64,000 bases of DNA from Renibacterium sp. (GCA_017419405.1 JAFOLH010000013.1:45484-109483), one strand, 5' to 3'; shown: positions 32,555 through 43,094, numbered from the stretch's first letter. The notes: a model not told the origin generated them from the sequence alone. A program made the numbers and translations.

Positions 32555-35449
32555 ATGGTGATTCAAGCTTCATCTGGTTTCGGTATCACCCGGCGCGCCT
32601 TCGGGCTTTCCGTGGTAGCTGGCCTCGGCGTGGCGGCGGCCCCGCTGATTGCCGGCAAAGCCGCTGCGGCGGCCGCGCACATTATCTACGCTGCCCCGGA
32701 CGGCAGCCGGCAAGCTGTCGGCAGCGATGCCGAACCCACTGATCTGCTCGGTGCCCAGCAAAAGGTCCGGGACCTGCTGCCTTTCGCCACCGGTCCGATC
32801 GAGGTCCGGCTCTCCGGCGGCCGGTATTCGCTCAGCGCTACGCTCAGCTTCGGACCGGCTGATTCCGGCAGCCCGACGGTACCGGTACGTTGGCTGGCCA
32901 AAGCAGGGCAGCGTCCGGTGTTCGCCGGCGGACGGAGCATCATTGCGCAATGGACGCCGTACCGGAACGGCATCTATGTCGCGGACCTTCCGGCGAATCT
33001 GGATTTCGACCAGCTTTTCGTAGCCGGCAGCCGGAAGATTCTGGCTCGGTATCCCAACTTCGATCCGAAACCGGGTGCGATCCTGGGTGGTTACGCCAAA
33101 GACGCGATCGCCCCGGAACGGATCAAGACCTGGTCCAATCCCAAGACCGGGTTGGTCCGGGCGCTGCACAACTACGAGTGGGGCGGCAACAGTTTCAAAA
33201 TCAAGGGCGTGCTAGCCAATGGCAACGCCGATCTGGAATGGGTCGGCGACAACAACCGCGGCAGTGGGATCAACACCGTTGAACGCATGGTCGAGAACAT
33301 TTTCGAGGAGCTCAATGCGCCCGGCGAATGGTTCTACGACCGGCCCACCGGCAAGCTCTATTTCTATCCGGAAGACGGCAAGAACCCGGGCGCGGCGAGC
33401 ATAGGCCTGGGTGAATTGAACGAGTTGATCCGGGTCGAGGGCGCCTCCACGGCGAACCCGGTCCGTGACTTGAGCTTTGCCGGAATCGCCTATACGCAAA
33501 CGCACCGGACGCTGTTCAACAGCAGCTACGAGAAAATGTTGCTCGGCGACTGGGCCATCGTGCGCAGCGCTGCGGTGGTGTTGAAGAACACCGAGCGGGT
33601 CGATGTCCGTGACTCCAGTTTCGTGCAGATCGGCGGGAATGCGGTATTCATCGACGGTTACAACAAAGGCAATGTCCTGGACAACAATGTCTTCGACCAG
33701 GTCGGCGCCAGCGCTGTGGTCACGGCGGGAGCCAAATCCGCGGTGCGTTCGCCGTCGTCGTTCGAACAGTTCCAAAAAACCTGGCCGGATCTCACTCCCG
33801 GGCCGCTGACCGAGGACTACCCGCGGGACATCACCGTCAGCAATTCGTTGATGACCAACCTCGGTATCTACGAGCTGCAGACTGCAGGAGTGCAGATCTC
33901 GGTGGCACAGCGGATCAGCGTGCTGAACAACACCATCCACGACGTTCCCCGAGCCGGCATCAATGTCAACGACGGGACTTGGGGCGGCCATCGCATCGCC
34001 CGCAATGCGATCTGGAACACCGTGCAGCAGACCGGCGACCACGGCCCGATCAACGCTTGGGGCCGTGATCGGTGGTGGCCCTTCTCGGCGCCCACCGGTG
34101 TCAGCTATTCGAAGAACCAAAGCAAAGACGCGGACACCTTGCGCAAGGCCATGAAAGCCGATGCGGTGGAGACTACGGTGATCGAGCAAAATCGGATTTG
34201 GCACAGTTCGGATTGGGCGATCGATCTGGACGATGGCTCCAGCAATTACCTGGTCCAGAACAACTTGCTGCTCAATTCCGGGATCAAGATCCGCGACGGC
34301 TTCGAACGGATTGCCCGGAACAACATGATCGTCAACGGATCGATCTTCGAACAGGTGGCGTTTCCGGGCAACGGGGATGAAGTCAGCAAAAACGTGATTT
34401 TGCGTGCGATGCCCTACAACAACTACGGCGACGAGGCTTCCGACCCCAGGATCACCAAGATGGTCTACGCCGGAAACACGTTTTGGAACGACGGCGGGGC
34501 GATTGCGATCGGCCGGCAGGACAACGGAACCACCCAAACCCTGCAACAGTGGCAAGCCAAGGGGGCGGACCAGGATTCCATCGTTGCCGACCCCCGGATT
34601 GCAGCCGGCAGCCCTTGGCTCGACCCGAATCTGCTCGATTACACGCTGTCCGCTGATTCGCCCGCTTTGACCCTGGGCTATCAGAACATTCCGATGGATA
34701 ATTTCGGCCGGCCGGGGAATACCGAGCGTCCACCGGCGACCGTGATGACGGCCGTGGTCGTGGTGCCGACCAGGGAAAGTGTGATCGAACCCTGGCTGGG
34801 CAGCAGTTTGGTCGGCATCACCACGACCGGCATGGCGAGCGTCGTCGGACGGCCGATCGGCCAAGGCCAAGTCGTCGGCGAGGTTCCAGCCGGTTCGGCC
34901 GCGGCTGCCGCGGGCCTGTTGCAGAACGACGTCGTGATCGGCGTCAATGGCGCCCGGGTAACGGACAAGAACAGCTTCTGGACGGTGTGGAACACCATTC
35001 CGGCCGGAAGCCAGGTCAGCTTCGAGCTGTCCCGGAAGCAGAACCCGGCTACTGCTACCTTGACCAGACCCGGGGGAGCGGAAAAAATCAACAACACCTC
35101 CGGGGTCATGTACACCGGCACCGGCTGGGATTGGAAGGCGAAAAACCGCGGTGGCGCCAATAGCTTCCTGGACGATCTCGATGCATCCACGGTGCAAGGG
35201 GATTCAGCCGAACTGGCGTTTTACGGGACGTCGGTCAAGTTCATCACCCAGACCAACCTGGACGAGGCAGTGGTAACGGTGTCCCTCGACGGCGGCCCCG
35301 GCGTTCCGGTGAGCCTGAAAACCACAACCCGCAAATACCAATCCACAGTCTTCACGTCGCCGAGTCTGGCCGCGGGCAGACACACCATCAAGATCACCAG
35401 CACCACAGCCGGGTACTTTCTGGTGGACGCGTTCGAAATCACCCGTTAG
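32555..35449 (+). CDS. Tat-exported beta-helix protein with PDZ domain (GH141-like)
   Basis: The 964-residue protein starts with a twin-arginine signal, TRRAFGLSVV (residues 12-21), ending near AKAAAAAA. Residues 45-740 form a right-handed parallel beta-helix of the type seen in GH141-like and pectate-lyase-like enzymes: VYAAPDG-type start, VEVRLSGGRYSL, and many N-D-N/V turns such as VLDNNVFDQVG. A PDZ domain follows (about 765-840, EVPAGSAAAAAGLLQNDVVIGVNG). The C-terminal 110 residues resemble a beta-sandwich carbohydrate-binding module. Glycan cleavage is the likely role, but the substrate is open. ATG 32555 follows taggag. It stands alone with its own AT-rich leader. Confidence 0.78.
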   Translation: MVIQASSGFGITRRAFGLSVVAGLGVAAAPLIAGKAAAAAAHIIYAAPDGSRQAVGSDAEPTDLLGAQQKVRDLLPFATGPIEVRLSGGRYSLSATLSFGPADSGSPTVPVRWLAKAGQRPVFAGGRSIIAQWTPYRNGIYVADLPANLDFDQLFVAGSRKILARYPNFDPKPGAILGGYAKDAIAPERIKTWSNPKTGLVRALHNYEWGGNSFKIKGVLANGNADLEWVGDNNRGSGINTVERMVENIFEELNAPGEWFYDRPTGKLYFYPEDGKNPGAASIGLGELNELIRVEGASTANPVRDLSFAGIAYTQTHRTLFNSSYEKMLLGDWAIVRSAAVVLKNTERVDVRDSSFVQIGGNAVFIDGYNKGNVLDNNVFDQVGASAVVTAGAKSAVRSPSSFEQFQKTWPDLTPGPLTEDYPRDITVSNSLMTNLGIYELQTAGVQISVAQRISVLNNTIHDVPRAGINVNDGTWGGHRIARNAIWNTVQQTGDHGPINAWGRDRWWPFSAPTGVSYSKNQSKDADTLRKAMKADAVETTVIEQNRIWHSSDWAIDLDDGSSNYLVQNNLLLNSGIKIRDGFERIARNNMIVNGSIFEQVAFPGNGDEVSKNVILRAMPYNNYGDEASDPRITKMVYAGNTFWNDGGAIAIGRQDNGTTQTLQQWQAKGADQDSIVADPRIAAGSPWLDPNLLDYTLSADSPALTLGYQNIPMDNFGRPGNTERPPATVMTAVVVVPTRESVIEPWLGSSLVGITTTGMASVVGRPIGQGQVVGEVPAGSAAAAAGLLQNDVVIGVNGARVTDKNSFWTVWNTIPAGSQVSFELSRKQNPATATLTRPGGAEKINNTSGVMYTGTGWDWKAKNRGGANSFLDDLDASTVQGDSAELAFYGTSVKFITQTNLDEAVVTVSLDGGPGVPVSLKTTTRKYQSTVFTSPSLAAGRHTIKITSTTAGYFLVDAFEITR

Positions 35450-35511
35450 CTCCAGAGCCGAGGCTGTCGGACCTAGTTGCACCCGAGCAGGCGGTGCGGC
35501 AGTCTAAGGGC

Positions 35512-36198
35512 ATGAACCGCGCACCCCGGACCGTGGCCAGTGCGCTCCTCGGTGTGCTGGCGGTGCTGCTGGCCAGTACCGGGTGCATCTCGATCAGCAG
35601 TCCGGACCCGAACGCTGCTTCCGGGCCGCCGCCGTCGTACCTGGAAAGACTCAAGGCCGCACAGGCCGTCGAACCGACGGCTTCGGCGGCCAAGACCCTC
35701 GCCGAGGGGGTCAGCGGCTTCGCCGTCGCGGATCGGGGGATCGCCTGTGTGTTGACCGATTCGCGCAATGGGCACGTCAATACCCCGTTCGAACCGAACA
35801 ACTTCGCCGATGCCGCGAATCAGCCGCAGCCGGTGATCCCGGTGGTGCTCTGCGAGCTGGCGAAGTATCCGGCCCCGCGGGCCGAAGATATCCGTGACGA
35901 CTGCGGCGGCACCGGGATCGGATACCTGGGCGGGGTGGCCCAACTGGCACCGGACGGCGCGGTTTACGGTGCGTGCCGGGCCGGGTTGACCGGGATCGAA
36001 GCTTCCGGCGACGACGCCAGCAGCAGCAAAAAACTCTTGGCCGGGCTGCCGGTGCTCGCCGAGGGATCCGCCCTGGACGCGAAAGGCTACCGTTGCGCCC
36101 CGATGGATTCCGGAGTGGCCTGCGCCAACCTGGGCAATGGCGCCGGGTTCTTCGTGGCCCAGGACAAATACCAGCTTTTCGGCGGCAAGCAACAGTAG
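35512..36198 (+). CDS. Hypothetical exported or lipo-protein
   Basis: A 228-residue protein with an N-terminal signal (RTVASALLGVLAVLLASTGC); the Cys at residue 26 could be lipidated, though the lipobox (STGC) is not ideal. The mature part has four more Cys in likely disulfide pairs (GIACVLTDS, VVLCELAKY, DDCGGTGIG, YRCAPMDSGVACANLGNGAGFF). No family recognised. ATG 35512 is used; an in-frame GTG lies at 35494. It precedes sucC by 163 bases and is probably a separate transcript. Confidence 0.72.
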   Translation: MNRAPRTVASALLGVLAVLLASTGCISISSPDPNAASGPPPSYLERLKAAQAVEPTASAAKTLAEGVSGFAVADRGIACVLTDSRNGHVNTPFEPNNFADAANQPQPVIPVVLCELAKYPAPRAEDIRDDCGGTGIGYLGGVAQLAPDGAVYGACRAGLTGIEASGDDASSSKKLLAGLPVLAEGSALDAKGYRCAPMDSGVACANLGNGAGFFVAQDKYQLFGGKQQ

Positions 36199-36361
36199 CG
36201 GCCCGGAATGTGGGGTTACTCACTAAACAGGTACTCTGGAGGCGGCCGCTTAGGCCGCTGCACTAAAGTTCCCCATGGGGCATTGCAACATGCCCTGGGT
36301 CAGGTGCAGATGATCACCCGATTGAAACGAAAACTACTTCGACGTAGAAGGACTTGAGCCC

Positions 36362-37531
36362 GTGGACCTGTTTGAATACCAGGCGCGCGACATGTTTGAA
36401 GCACACGGAGTCCCCGTGCTCGCTGGCATCGTCGCCAACACCGCAGAAGAAGCCAAGGCCGCAGCCGAGAAAATCGGTGGCGTGACCGTTGTCAAAGCAC
36501 AGGTAAAGGTGGGCGGCCGCGGCAAGGCCGGCGGCGTCAAAGTCGCCAAGACCGCAGACGAGGCGTTCGAATACGCCGGCAACATCCTCGGTATGGACAT
36601 CAAGGGCCATACCGTGCACAAAGTCATGATCGCCCAGGGCGCGGACATCGCCGAAGAATACTACTTCTCGGTGCTGCTGGACCGCGCGAACCGCAACTAC
36701 CTGGCCATGTGCTCGGTGGAAGGCGGCATGGAGATCGAGGTCCTCGCGGTTGAGCGTCCCGAGGCGCTGGCTCGCATCGCCGTCGACCCGGCCGTGGGCA
36801 TCGACCAGGCCAAGGCCGAAGAGATCGTGGACACCGCAGGCTTCGCCGCGGATGTGCGCGACGGCGTGATCGAGACGATCAAAAAGCTCTGGGACGTCTT
36901 CAAGAAGGAAGACGCCACCCTGGTCGAGGTCAACCCGCTGGTCAAGACCGGAGACGGCCGCATCCTGGCCCTCGACGGCAAGGTCACCCTGGACGCCAAC
37001 GCCGATTTCCGGCACCCGGACCACGAAGCGCTGGAAGACAAAGACGCTGCTGATCCGCTCGAGGCCAAGGCCAAGGAGAACGACCTCAACTACGTCAAGC
37101 TCGACGGCGAGGTCGGCATCATCGGCAACGGCGCTGGTTTGGTGATGTCCACTTTGGACGTCGTCGCTTACGCCGGCGAGAGCCACGGCAATGTGAAACC
37201 GGCGAACTTCCTGGACATCGGCGGTGGAGCTTCCGCCGAGGTGATGGCGGCCGGCCTGGACGTGATCCTCAACGATGCGCAGGTCAAGAGCGTGTTCGTG
37301 AACGTCTTCGGTGGCATCACCGCCTGTGACGCAGTGGCCAACGGCATCGTCAAGGCTCTGGAAATCCTGGGCACCGCGGCGAACAAGCCGCTCGTGGTCC
37401 GGCTCGACGGCAACAACGTCGAAGAAGGCCGCCGCATTCTGACCGAGGCCAATCACCCCTTGGTGACTCAGGCTGCAACCATGGACGAGGGCGCTGACAA
37501 GGCTGCCGAGCTCGCCCACGCTGCGAAGTAA
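36362..37531 (+). CDS. sucC: Succinate-CoA ligase (ADP-forming) beta subunit
   Basis: This 389-residue TCA-cycle enzyme subunit has an ATP-grasp domain (about residues 1-240, [37 protein letters not shown]) and a ligase domain with [19 protein letters not shown] and [16 protein letters not shown]. It starts at GTG 36362 with aagga nine bases upstream. sucD follows 13 bases after the stop. The 163-base leader has two hairpins (about 36243-36259 and 36270-36300) whose role is unclear. Length is normal. Confidence 0.97.
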   Translation: MDLFEYQARDMFEAHGVPVLAGIVANTAEEAKAAAEKIGGVTVVKAQVKVGGRGKAGGVKVAKTADEAFEYAGNILGMDIKGHTVHKVMIAQGADIAEEYYFSVLLDRANRNYLAMCSVEGGMEIEVLAVERPEALARIAVDPAVGIDQAKAEEIVDTAGFAADVRDGVIETIKKLWDVFKKEDATLVEVNPLVKTGDGRILALDGKVTLDANADFRHPDHEALEDKDAADPLEAKAKENDLNYVKLDGEVGIIGNGAGLVMSTLDVVAYAGESHGNVKPANFLDIGGGASAEVMAAGLDVILNDAQVKSVFVNVFGGITACDAVANGIVKALEILGTAANKPLVVRLDGNNVEEGRRILTEANHPLVTQAATMDEGADKAAELAHAAK

Positions 37532-37544
37532 GGGATAGCAGAAG

Positions 37545-38462
37545 ATGTCTATTTACCTCAACAAAGATTCCAAGGTCATCGTCCAGGGCATTACCGGCGG
37601 CGAAGGCACCAAGCACACCGCGTTGATGCTCAAGGCCGGCACGCAGGTTGTTGGCGGCGTGAACGCACGCAAGGCCGGCAGCACGGTGAGCCACACGGAC
37701 AAGGACGGCAACGCCGTCGAACTGCCGGTTTTCGGTGGCGTGGCTGAAGCAATCGAGAAGACCGGCGCTGATGTGTCGATCATCTTCGTGCCGCCGGCAT
37801 TCACCAAAGACGCCGTGGTGGAAGCGATCGAGGCCGGCATCGGCCTGGTCGTGATCATCACCGAGGGCGTTCCGGTGCAGGATTCGGCTGAGTTCTGGGC
37901 GCTGGCCCAGTCCAAGCTCGACGCCGACGGGAACCAGGTCACCCGGATCATCGGGCCGAACTGCCCGGGCATCATCACTCCGGGTGAGTCCTTGGTCGGC
38001 ATCACGCCGAACAACATCACCGGCAAGGGCCCGATCGGCTTGGTCTCCAAGTCCGGCACCCTGACCTACCAGATGATGTACGAACTGCGCGATCTGGGCT
38101 TCTCCACCGCGATCGGCATCGGTGGCGACCCGGTCATCGGCACCACGCACATCGATGCGCTGGCTGCATTTGAAGCCGATCCGGAGACCAAGGCGATCGT
38201 GATGATCGGCGAAATCGGCGGCGACGCCGAAGAGCGTGCCGCGGACTTCATCAAGGCGAACGTCACGAAGCCGGTTGTCGGTTACGTCGCCGGCTTCACC
38301 GCGCCGGAAGGCAAGACCATGGGCCACGCAGGTGCCATCGTCTCCGGTTCTGCCGGCACCGCGCAGGCCAAGAAGGAAGCGCTCGAGGCCGCTGGCGTGA
38401 AGGTCGGCAAGACGCCGTCCGAGACTGCCAAGCTGCTGCGCGAGGTCTACGCCGCGCTCTAA
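37545..38462 (+). CDS. sucD: Succinate-CoA ligase alpha subunit
   Basis: The 305-residue subunit binds CoA and carries the phosphohistidine, H261 in [11 protein letters not shown]. The CoA-binding Rossmann part begins [21 protein letters not shown], split here at residues 3-23. It forms an operon with sucC and ends before a strong intrinsic terminator. Confidence 0.97.
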   Translation: MSIYLNKDSKVIVQGITGGEGTKHTALMLKAGTQVVGGVNARKAGSTVSHTDKDGNAVELPVFGGVAEAIEKTGADVSIIFVPPAFTKDAVVEAIEAGIGLVVIITEGVPVQDSAEFWALAQSKLDADGNQVTRIIGPNCPGIITPGESLVGITPNNITGKGPIGLVSKSGTLTYQMMYELRDLGFSTAIGIGGDPVIGTTHIDALAAFEADPETKAIVMIGEIGGDAEERAADFIKANVTKPVVGYVAGFTAPEGKTMGHAGAIVSGSAGTAQAKKEALEAAGVKVGKTPSETAKLLREVYAAL

Positions 38463-38478
38463 AACTCTTCGCGTTTGG

Positions 38479-38540
38479 CAGGTCCAAGCCGGTGAGACAG
38501 GTCGATGTTTGCACCTGTTTCACCGGCTTGGACCTGTTTT
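38479..38540 (+). terminator. Intrinsic terminator of sucCD
   Basis: A 23-bp stem with a single G-T wobble (38479-38501 with 38514-38536) has a 12-base loop and is followed by TTTT (38537-38540), 16 bases after the sucD stop. Confidence 0.92.
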
Positions 38541-38643
38541 CGTCTCCAGGTTCCTGTGACTCAGCGGCTTCGCTCTGTTTTCGGGGACTCAACCGGGTTA
38601 ATCTGGGTCTTTCACGACGGATTTGCTGAGTCGAGGAGTCGAG

Positions 38644-39132
38644 ATGGAACCGGAAAACCTTGTTCGCCCGGACTGGTCGCAACAATCTTTCGCTTACTAC
38701 GCCACTAAGATCGAGCAGGTGCTCGGGGTGTCGGAAACTGCCTCCGGCCTCTCCGTGATGCGGGTCGAGATCCTGCCGGGCATGGCTCCGCCTTTGCATG
38801 TCCACACTCGCGAAGATGAATTCTGGATCGTACTGCGCGGCCGGCTGCGCTGGTGGTTCGGCGGCAACAGCCTGGCGGAGTGCACGACTCAGGATGCTGG
38901 CGTCGGAGCGTTCGTGGCCGGGCCCCGGAACATTCCGCATACCTTCGACACGATTACCGACACCGCTGAGGTGCTGACAGTTTTGAGTCCGGGCGAGATG
39001 GAGAGCTACTTCCATGCGGTCGGAGCTTCGCCGGAGCGCCACGACGACGAAAACGCGAATCTGATGACTTCATACGGGATCACGGTTCTGGGACCGGCCC
39101 CGAATCTGCACTCAGATCGTTCCGGAAGCTGA
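38644..39132 (+). CDS. Cupin domain protein
   Basis: The 162-residue single-domain cupin has metal-site motif 1 VEILPGMAPPLHVHTREDEFWIV, read here in two parts (H-x-H around residue 59, with a following Glu at 65) and motif 2 GPRNIPHTF. It may be an enzyme or a sensor of a small molecule; the family gives no specificity. ATG 38644 follows gaggag at 38633. Single gene, preceded by the sucD terminator. Confidence 0.82.
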   Translation: MEPENLVRPDWSQQSFAYYATKIEQVLGVSETASGLSVMRVEILPGMAPPLHVHTREDEFWIVLRGRLRWWFGGNSLAECTTQDAGVGAFVAGPRNIPHTFDTITDTAEVLTVLSPGEMESYFHAVGASPERHDDENANLMTSYGITVLGPAPNLHSDRSGS

Positions 39133-39261
39133 ATCTTACGAACTTTTTTTGCGGCCGCTGGGAAATCCTCCGCAAGGCTTATGGACATATTGTCGGTATC
39201 CTCGTCTAGGCTTATTGCTATCCAATCTTGAATACTCGCAGATCTGCGACGAGGAATCCTT

Positions 39262-40995
39262 ATGCTGATCAAGCTTTTGCGGCAATACGGTGGGGCGTAT
39301 GTGCCGTACATCATCGCTGTTTTCGTTTTCCAATTGGCGGCGACCATCGCTGCCCTCTACCTGCCCAGTCTCAACGCCCAGATCATCGACCAGGGCGTTG
39401 CCAAAGCAGACCCGGATTACATCTGGCGCGTCGGCGGCGTGATGCTCGGCGTGGCCCTGGTCCAGGTGCTCGCCGCGATCGCCGGGGTCTACTTCGGCTC
39501 CAAGGCCGCAATGGCGGTCGGCCGTGACCTCCGGCGCAGCGTCTACCGCAAAGTCTCCGGCTTCTCCGCGCAGGAGCTGGGCAAATTCGGCGCGCCGACG
39601 CTGATCACCCGGGGCACCAACGACATCCAGCAAGTACAGATGGTTCTGCTGCTGGGGCTGAATTTCATGGTTTCAGCACCGATCATGTGCATCGGCGGCA
39701 TCATCATGGCGTTGCGCGAAGATCTCAGCCTGTCCTGGCTGGTCTGGGTCTCGGTGCCGTTGCTGCTGGCAGTGGTGGGCTATCTGGTCTATTTGCTGAT
39801 GCCCTTGTTCCAATCGATGCAGGCGAAGATCGACAAGATCAACGGGGTGCTCCGGGAGCAGATCGTGGGCATCCGGGTGGTCCGGGCCTTCGTCCGCGAG
39901 CCGTACGAGACCAAACGTTTCGACGCGGCCAACGACGATCTGACCAAGGTCTCGCTCCGGGTCGGTTCGATTTTCGTGCTGATGTTCCCGCTGATCACCA
40001 TGATTCTGCACCTGGCGACCGCCGCGGTGCTCTGGTTCGGCGGCCAGCGGGTGGACGCCGGGCAGATGCAGATCGGTTCGCTGACGGCGTTCCTGCAGTA
40101 CCTGCTGCAGATCCTGACCGCGGTCATGATGGGCACGTTCATGGCGATGATGGTGCCACGGGCCGTGGTCTGCGCCGAGCGGATCGGTGAAGTGCTCGAC
40201 GTCGAGGCGAGCATCAAAGTGCCGGAAACCCCCACCGAGCCCGCGGCCAGCCGCGGCGAAGTGGAATTCCGCAATGTCAGCTTCAGTTACCCCGGAGCCG
40301 AGGAGCCGGTGCTGAAGAACATCTCGTTCTCCGCCAGCCCGGGGCAGACCGTCGCGATCATCGGGGCCACCGGGGTGGGCAAGACGACGCTGCTTTCGCT
40401 GTTGCCGAGGCTCTACGACGTGGCCTCCGGCGAGGTCTTGCTGGACGGCGTGCCGGTCACCGAACTGAGCCGCAAAGCGATCACCTCGCGGGTGTCGATG
40501 GTGCCGCAGAAACCGTATTTGTTCTCCGGCACGATCGAATCGAACTTGCGCTTCGGCAAGCCGAATGCGGGCGACGACGAGCTCTGGGAGGCGCTCACCG
40601 TCGCCCAGGGCGCGGATTTCGTCCGGCAGAAGAGCCGTGGCCTCGATTCCCGGGTGGCCCAAGGCGGCACCAACGTCTCCGGCGGGCAGCGGCAGCGCCT
40701 GTGCATTGCCCGGTCTTTGGTCACCGAACCCAAGGTGTACCTCTTCGACGATTCGTTTTCCGCACTCGACGTGACCACCGATGCGAAACTGCGCAAGGCG
40801 CTCAAGGCGAAGACCGCCGACGCCACGGTGATCATCGTCGCGCAGCGGGTGGCAACGATCACCGATGCCGACCAGATCCTGGTCCTGGACAACGGCGAGA
40901 TCGTGGCTCGCGGAACCCACGAGGAGCTCCTGGACACCTCGGAGACCTACCAGGAAATCGTCGCTTCCCAGATCAGTGCGGAGGATGCAGCATGA
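39262..40995 (+). CDS. ABC exporter half-transporter, subunit 1 (degenerate site)
   Basis: The 577-residue fused permease/ATPase has six membrane segments (about 15-300) and a nucleotide-binding domain with Walker A GATGVGKTT and signature VSGGQRQRL. The Walker B ends FDDSFSALD, so the catalytic Glu is Asp, and the H-loop reads AQRVATI, with Gln for His. These changes mark the degenerate ATP site of heterodimeric exporters. Its stop overlaps the ATG of the partner gene (ATGA). Substrate unknown; drug or lipid export is typical of the class. Confidence 0.92.
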   Translation: MLIKLLRQYGGAYVPYIIAVFVFQLAATIAALYLPSLNAQIIDQGVAKADPDYIWRVGGVMLGVALVQVLAAIAGVYFGSKAAMAVGRDLRRSVYRKVSGFSAQELGKFGAPTLITRGTNDIQQVQMVLLLGLNFMVSAPIMCIGGIIMALREDLSLSWLVWVSVPLLLAVVGYLVYLLMPLFQSMQAKIDKINGVLREQIVGIRVVRAFVREPYETKRFDAANDDLTKVSLRVGSIFVLMFPLITMILHLATAAVLWFGGQRVDAGQMQIGSLTAFLQYLLQILTAVMMGTFMAMMVPRAVVCAERIGEVLDVEASIKVPETPTEPAASRGEVEFRNVSFSYPGAEEPVLKNISFSASPGQTVAIIGATGVGKTTLLSLLPRLYDVASGEVLLDGVPVTELSRKAITSRVSMVPQKPYLFSGTIESNLRFGKPNAGDDELWEALTVAQGADFVRQKSRGLDSRVAQGGTNVSGGQRQRLCIARSLVTEPKVYLFDDSFSALDVTTDAKLRKALKAKTADATVIIVAQRVATITDADQILVLDNGEIVARGTHEELLDTSETYQEIVASQISAEDAA

Positions 40996-43094
40996 GCAAG
41001 CAAGCTGAGGACGGGCAAGCCGCGGCCGAGCCGACGCGGCCCGGACGGAGGTCCCGGCGAGGCGCGGCGAAGCCCGAAGCCCAGACCGAGCAAGCCCAGA
41101 CGGCGCTGCTCGACGACGATGATTTCGTCGAGGAAGAATTCAAACCGACCGAAGCCGACGGCGACATGTTCGGCGGTGCGCCGGCCAAGAAGGCCAAAGC
41201 GTTCTGGCCCTCGGCGAAGCGGCTGGTCGGGCTGCTCCGGCACGAATGGCTGGCGTTGACCGCCATTTTCGGCGCCGTCGCGGTATCCGTGGTGCTCACC
41301 GTGATCGGTCCGAAGATCTTGGGCCGGGCGATGGACGTGATCTTCAACGGCGTGATCGGCGCCGGGTTGCCGGCGGGGGTCAGCAAAGACCAGGTCATCG
41401 CCGGGGCCCGGGCCAGCGGGGACAACAATTTCGCGGACATGCTCGCGGCATCGGACGTGGTGCCGGGGAAGGGCGTCGACTTCAACGCGCTCTCCTTCCT
41501 GATCGTCGTCGTGCTTTCGATTTATCTGGTCGCCTCGGTGTTCAACTGGTTCCAGGGCTATGTGCTGAACGTGATCGTGATGCGGGCAATCCGGAAATTG
41601 CGCAGCGACGTCGAGGCGAAGCTCAACCGCTTGCCGTTGAACTACTTCGACACCGGCCAGCGCGGCGATGTGCTGTCCCGGGTCACCAACGACGTGGACA
41701 ATGTGCAGCAAGGCCTGCAGCAGGCATTCTCCCAACTGGTGAGTTCGGTGCTGCTGCTGGCCGGCTTCACCGTGATGATGTTCTTGGTCTCCTGGCAGCT
41801 GGCGCTCATCGCGTTGATCGCGATCCCGCTCTCCGGGGTGGTCGCCGGGGTGATCGGAACCCGGAGCCAAAAACTCTTCGCCTCGCAGTGGAAGACCACC
41901 GGTGCACTCAACGGCCAGATCGAAGAGTCGTTTTCCGGGCACGCCCTGGTGACCCTGTTCGGCCGGGAGCAGGACATGCTTGAGCGCTTCGACGAACGCA
42001 ATGAAGAGTTGTACAGGGCGAGCTTCGGCGCCCAGTTCGTTTCGGGCCTGATGATGCCGATCATGCAGTGGGTCAACTACCTGAGCTATGTGGGCATCGC
42101 GGTGATCGGCGGCCTGCGGGTGGCCTCCGGCCAGATGACCCTGGGCGATGCCACCGCGTTCATCCAGTATTCGCGCGAGTTCAACCAGCCGCTGACCCAG
42201 ATTGCCGGCATGGCGAACATGCTGCAGTCCGGTGTCGCCTCGGCTGAGCGGGTGTTCGAGTTCCTGGACGAGGACGAACAAGAGCCCGAGGATGCCCGGC
42301 GCCGGCTCCCGGCGAAAACCGATGGCCACGTCGAGTTCGAAAACGTGACCTTCAGCTACACCGCGGACAAACCGCTGATCGAGGACCTCTCGTTCTCGGC
42401 GAAGCCAGGTGCCACCGTGGCCATCGTCGGCCCCACCGGGGCCGGGAAGACCACCCTGGTCAACCTGGTGATGCGGTTCTACGAGTTGAATTCCGGCCGG
42501 ATCACGGTGGACGGCGTCGACATCACCGAACTGAGCCGGGCCGAACTGCGTTCCAAAGTCGGCATGGTGCTGCAAGACGCCTGGCTCTTCGGCGGAACCA
42601 TCTACGACAACATCAAGTACGGGAATCTGGACGCCACCGAAGAGCAGATCATGGAGGCGGCCAAGGCCACTTATGTGGACCGGTTCGTCCGGGCTCTGCC
42701 GGACGGGTACCAGACAGTGCTCGACGACGAGGGCGAAAACGTGAGCGCCGGCGAGATGCAGCTGATCACGATTGCCAGGGCGTTCGTGGCCAATCCGTCC
42801 TTGTTGATCCTGGACGAGGCGACGAGTTCGGTGGATACCCGGACCGAGGTGCTGGTGCAGAAGGCGATGGCGGCGTTGCGCACGGATCGGACCAGCTTCG
42901 TGATCGCACACCGCTTGTCCACCATCCGCGATGCGGACACCATTTTGGTGATGGAAGCCGGACGGATCGTGGAACAGGGCAGCCACCACGATCTGCTTGC
43001 GGCACAAGGGGCCTATTACCGGCTCTACCAGTCGCAGTTCGCCGGCGAGACCGACATCGACGATGTGGAAGCGCAGAGCAAAGCGTCGTTGTAA
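40992..43094 (+). CDS. ABC exporter half-transporter, subunit 2
   Basis: The 700-residue partner has a long acidic cytoplasmic N-terminal tail (about residues 1-75), a six-segment membrane domain with an added soluble insert (about 115-165, KDQVIAGARASGDNNFADML), and an ATPase domain with Walker A GPTGAGKTT, Walker B LLILDEATSSVD and H-loop IAHRLST intact, but signature VSAGEMQLI altered. The altered signature faces the degenerate site of subunit 1, so the pair has one active and one degenerate ATP site. ATG 40992 overlaps the previous stop; the frame open upstream is ignored. Confidence 0.92.
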   Translation: MSKQAEDGQAAAEPTRPGRRSRRGAAKPEAQTEQAQTALLDDDDFVEEEFKPTEADGDMFGGAPAKKAKAFWPSAKRLVGLLRHEWLALTAIFGAVAVSVVLTVIGPKILGRAMDVIFNGVIGAGLPAGVSKDQVIAGARASGDNNFADMLAASDVVPGKGVDFNALSFLIVVVLSIYLVASVFNWFQGYVLNVIVMRAIRKLRSDVEAKLNRLPLNYFDTGQRGDVLSRVTNDVDNVQQGLQQAFSQLVSSVLLLAGFTVMMFLVSWQLALIALIAIPLSGVVAGVIGTRSQKLFASQWKTTGALNGQIEESFSGHALVTLFGREQDMLERFDERNEELYRASFGAQFVSGLMMPIMQWVNYLSYVGIAVIGGLRVASGQMTLGDATAFIQYSREFNQPLTQIAGMANMLQSGVASAERVFEFLDEDEQEPEDARRRLPAKTDGHVEFENVTFSYTADKPLIEDLSFSAKPGATVAIVGPTGAGKTTLVNLVMRFYELNSGRITVDGVDITELSRAELRSKVGMVLQDAWLFGGTIYDNIKYGNLDATEEQIMEAAKATYVDRFVRALPDGYQTVLDDEGENVSAGEMQLITIARAFVANPSLLILDEATSSVDTRTEVLVQKAMAALRTDRTSFVIAHRLSTIRDADTILVMEAGRIVEQGSHHDLLAAQGAYYRLYQSQFAGETDIDDVEAQSKASL

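Noticed and set aside
32555..35449. Beta-helix protein as a phage tailspike
   Set aside because: It has a Tat signal and a PDZ domain and no phage genes lie around it.
41246..41983. Second frame inside the ABC exporter subunit 2
   Set aside because: A shifted-frame shadow; the main frame carries all ABC motifs.
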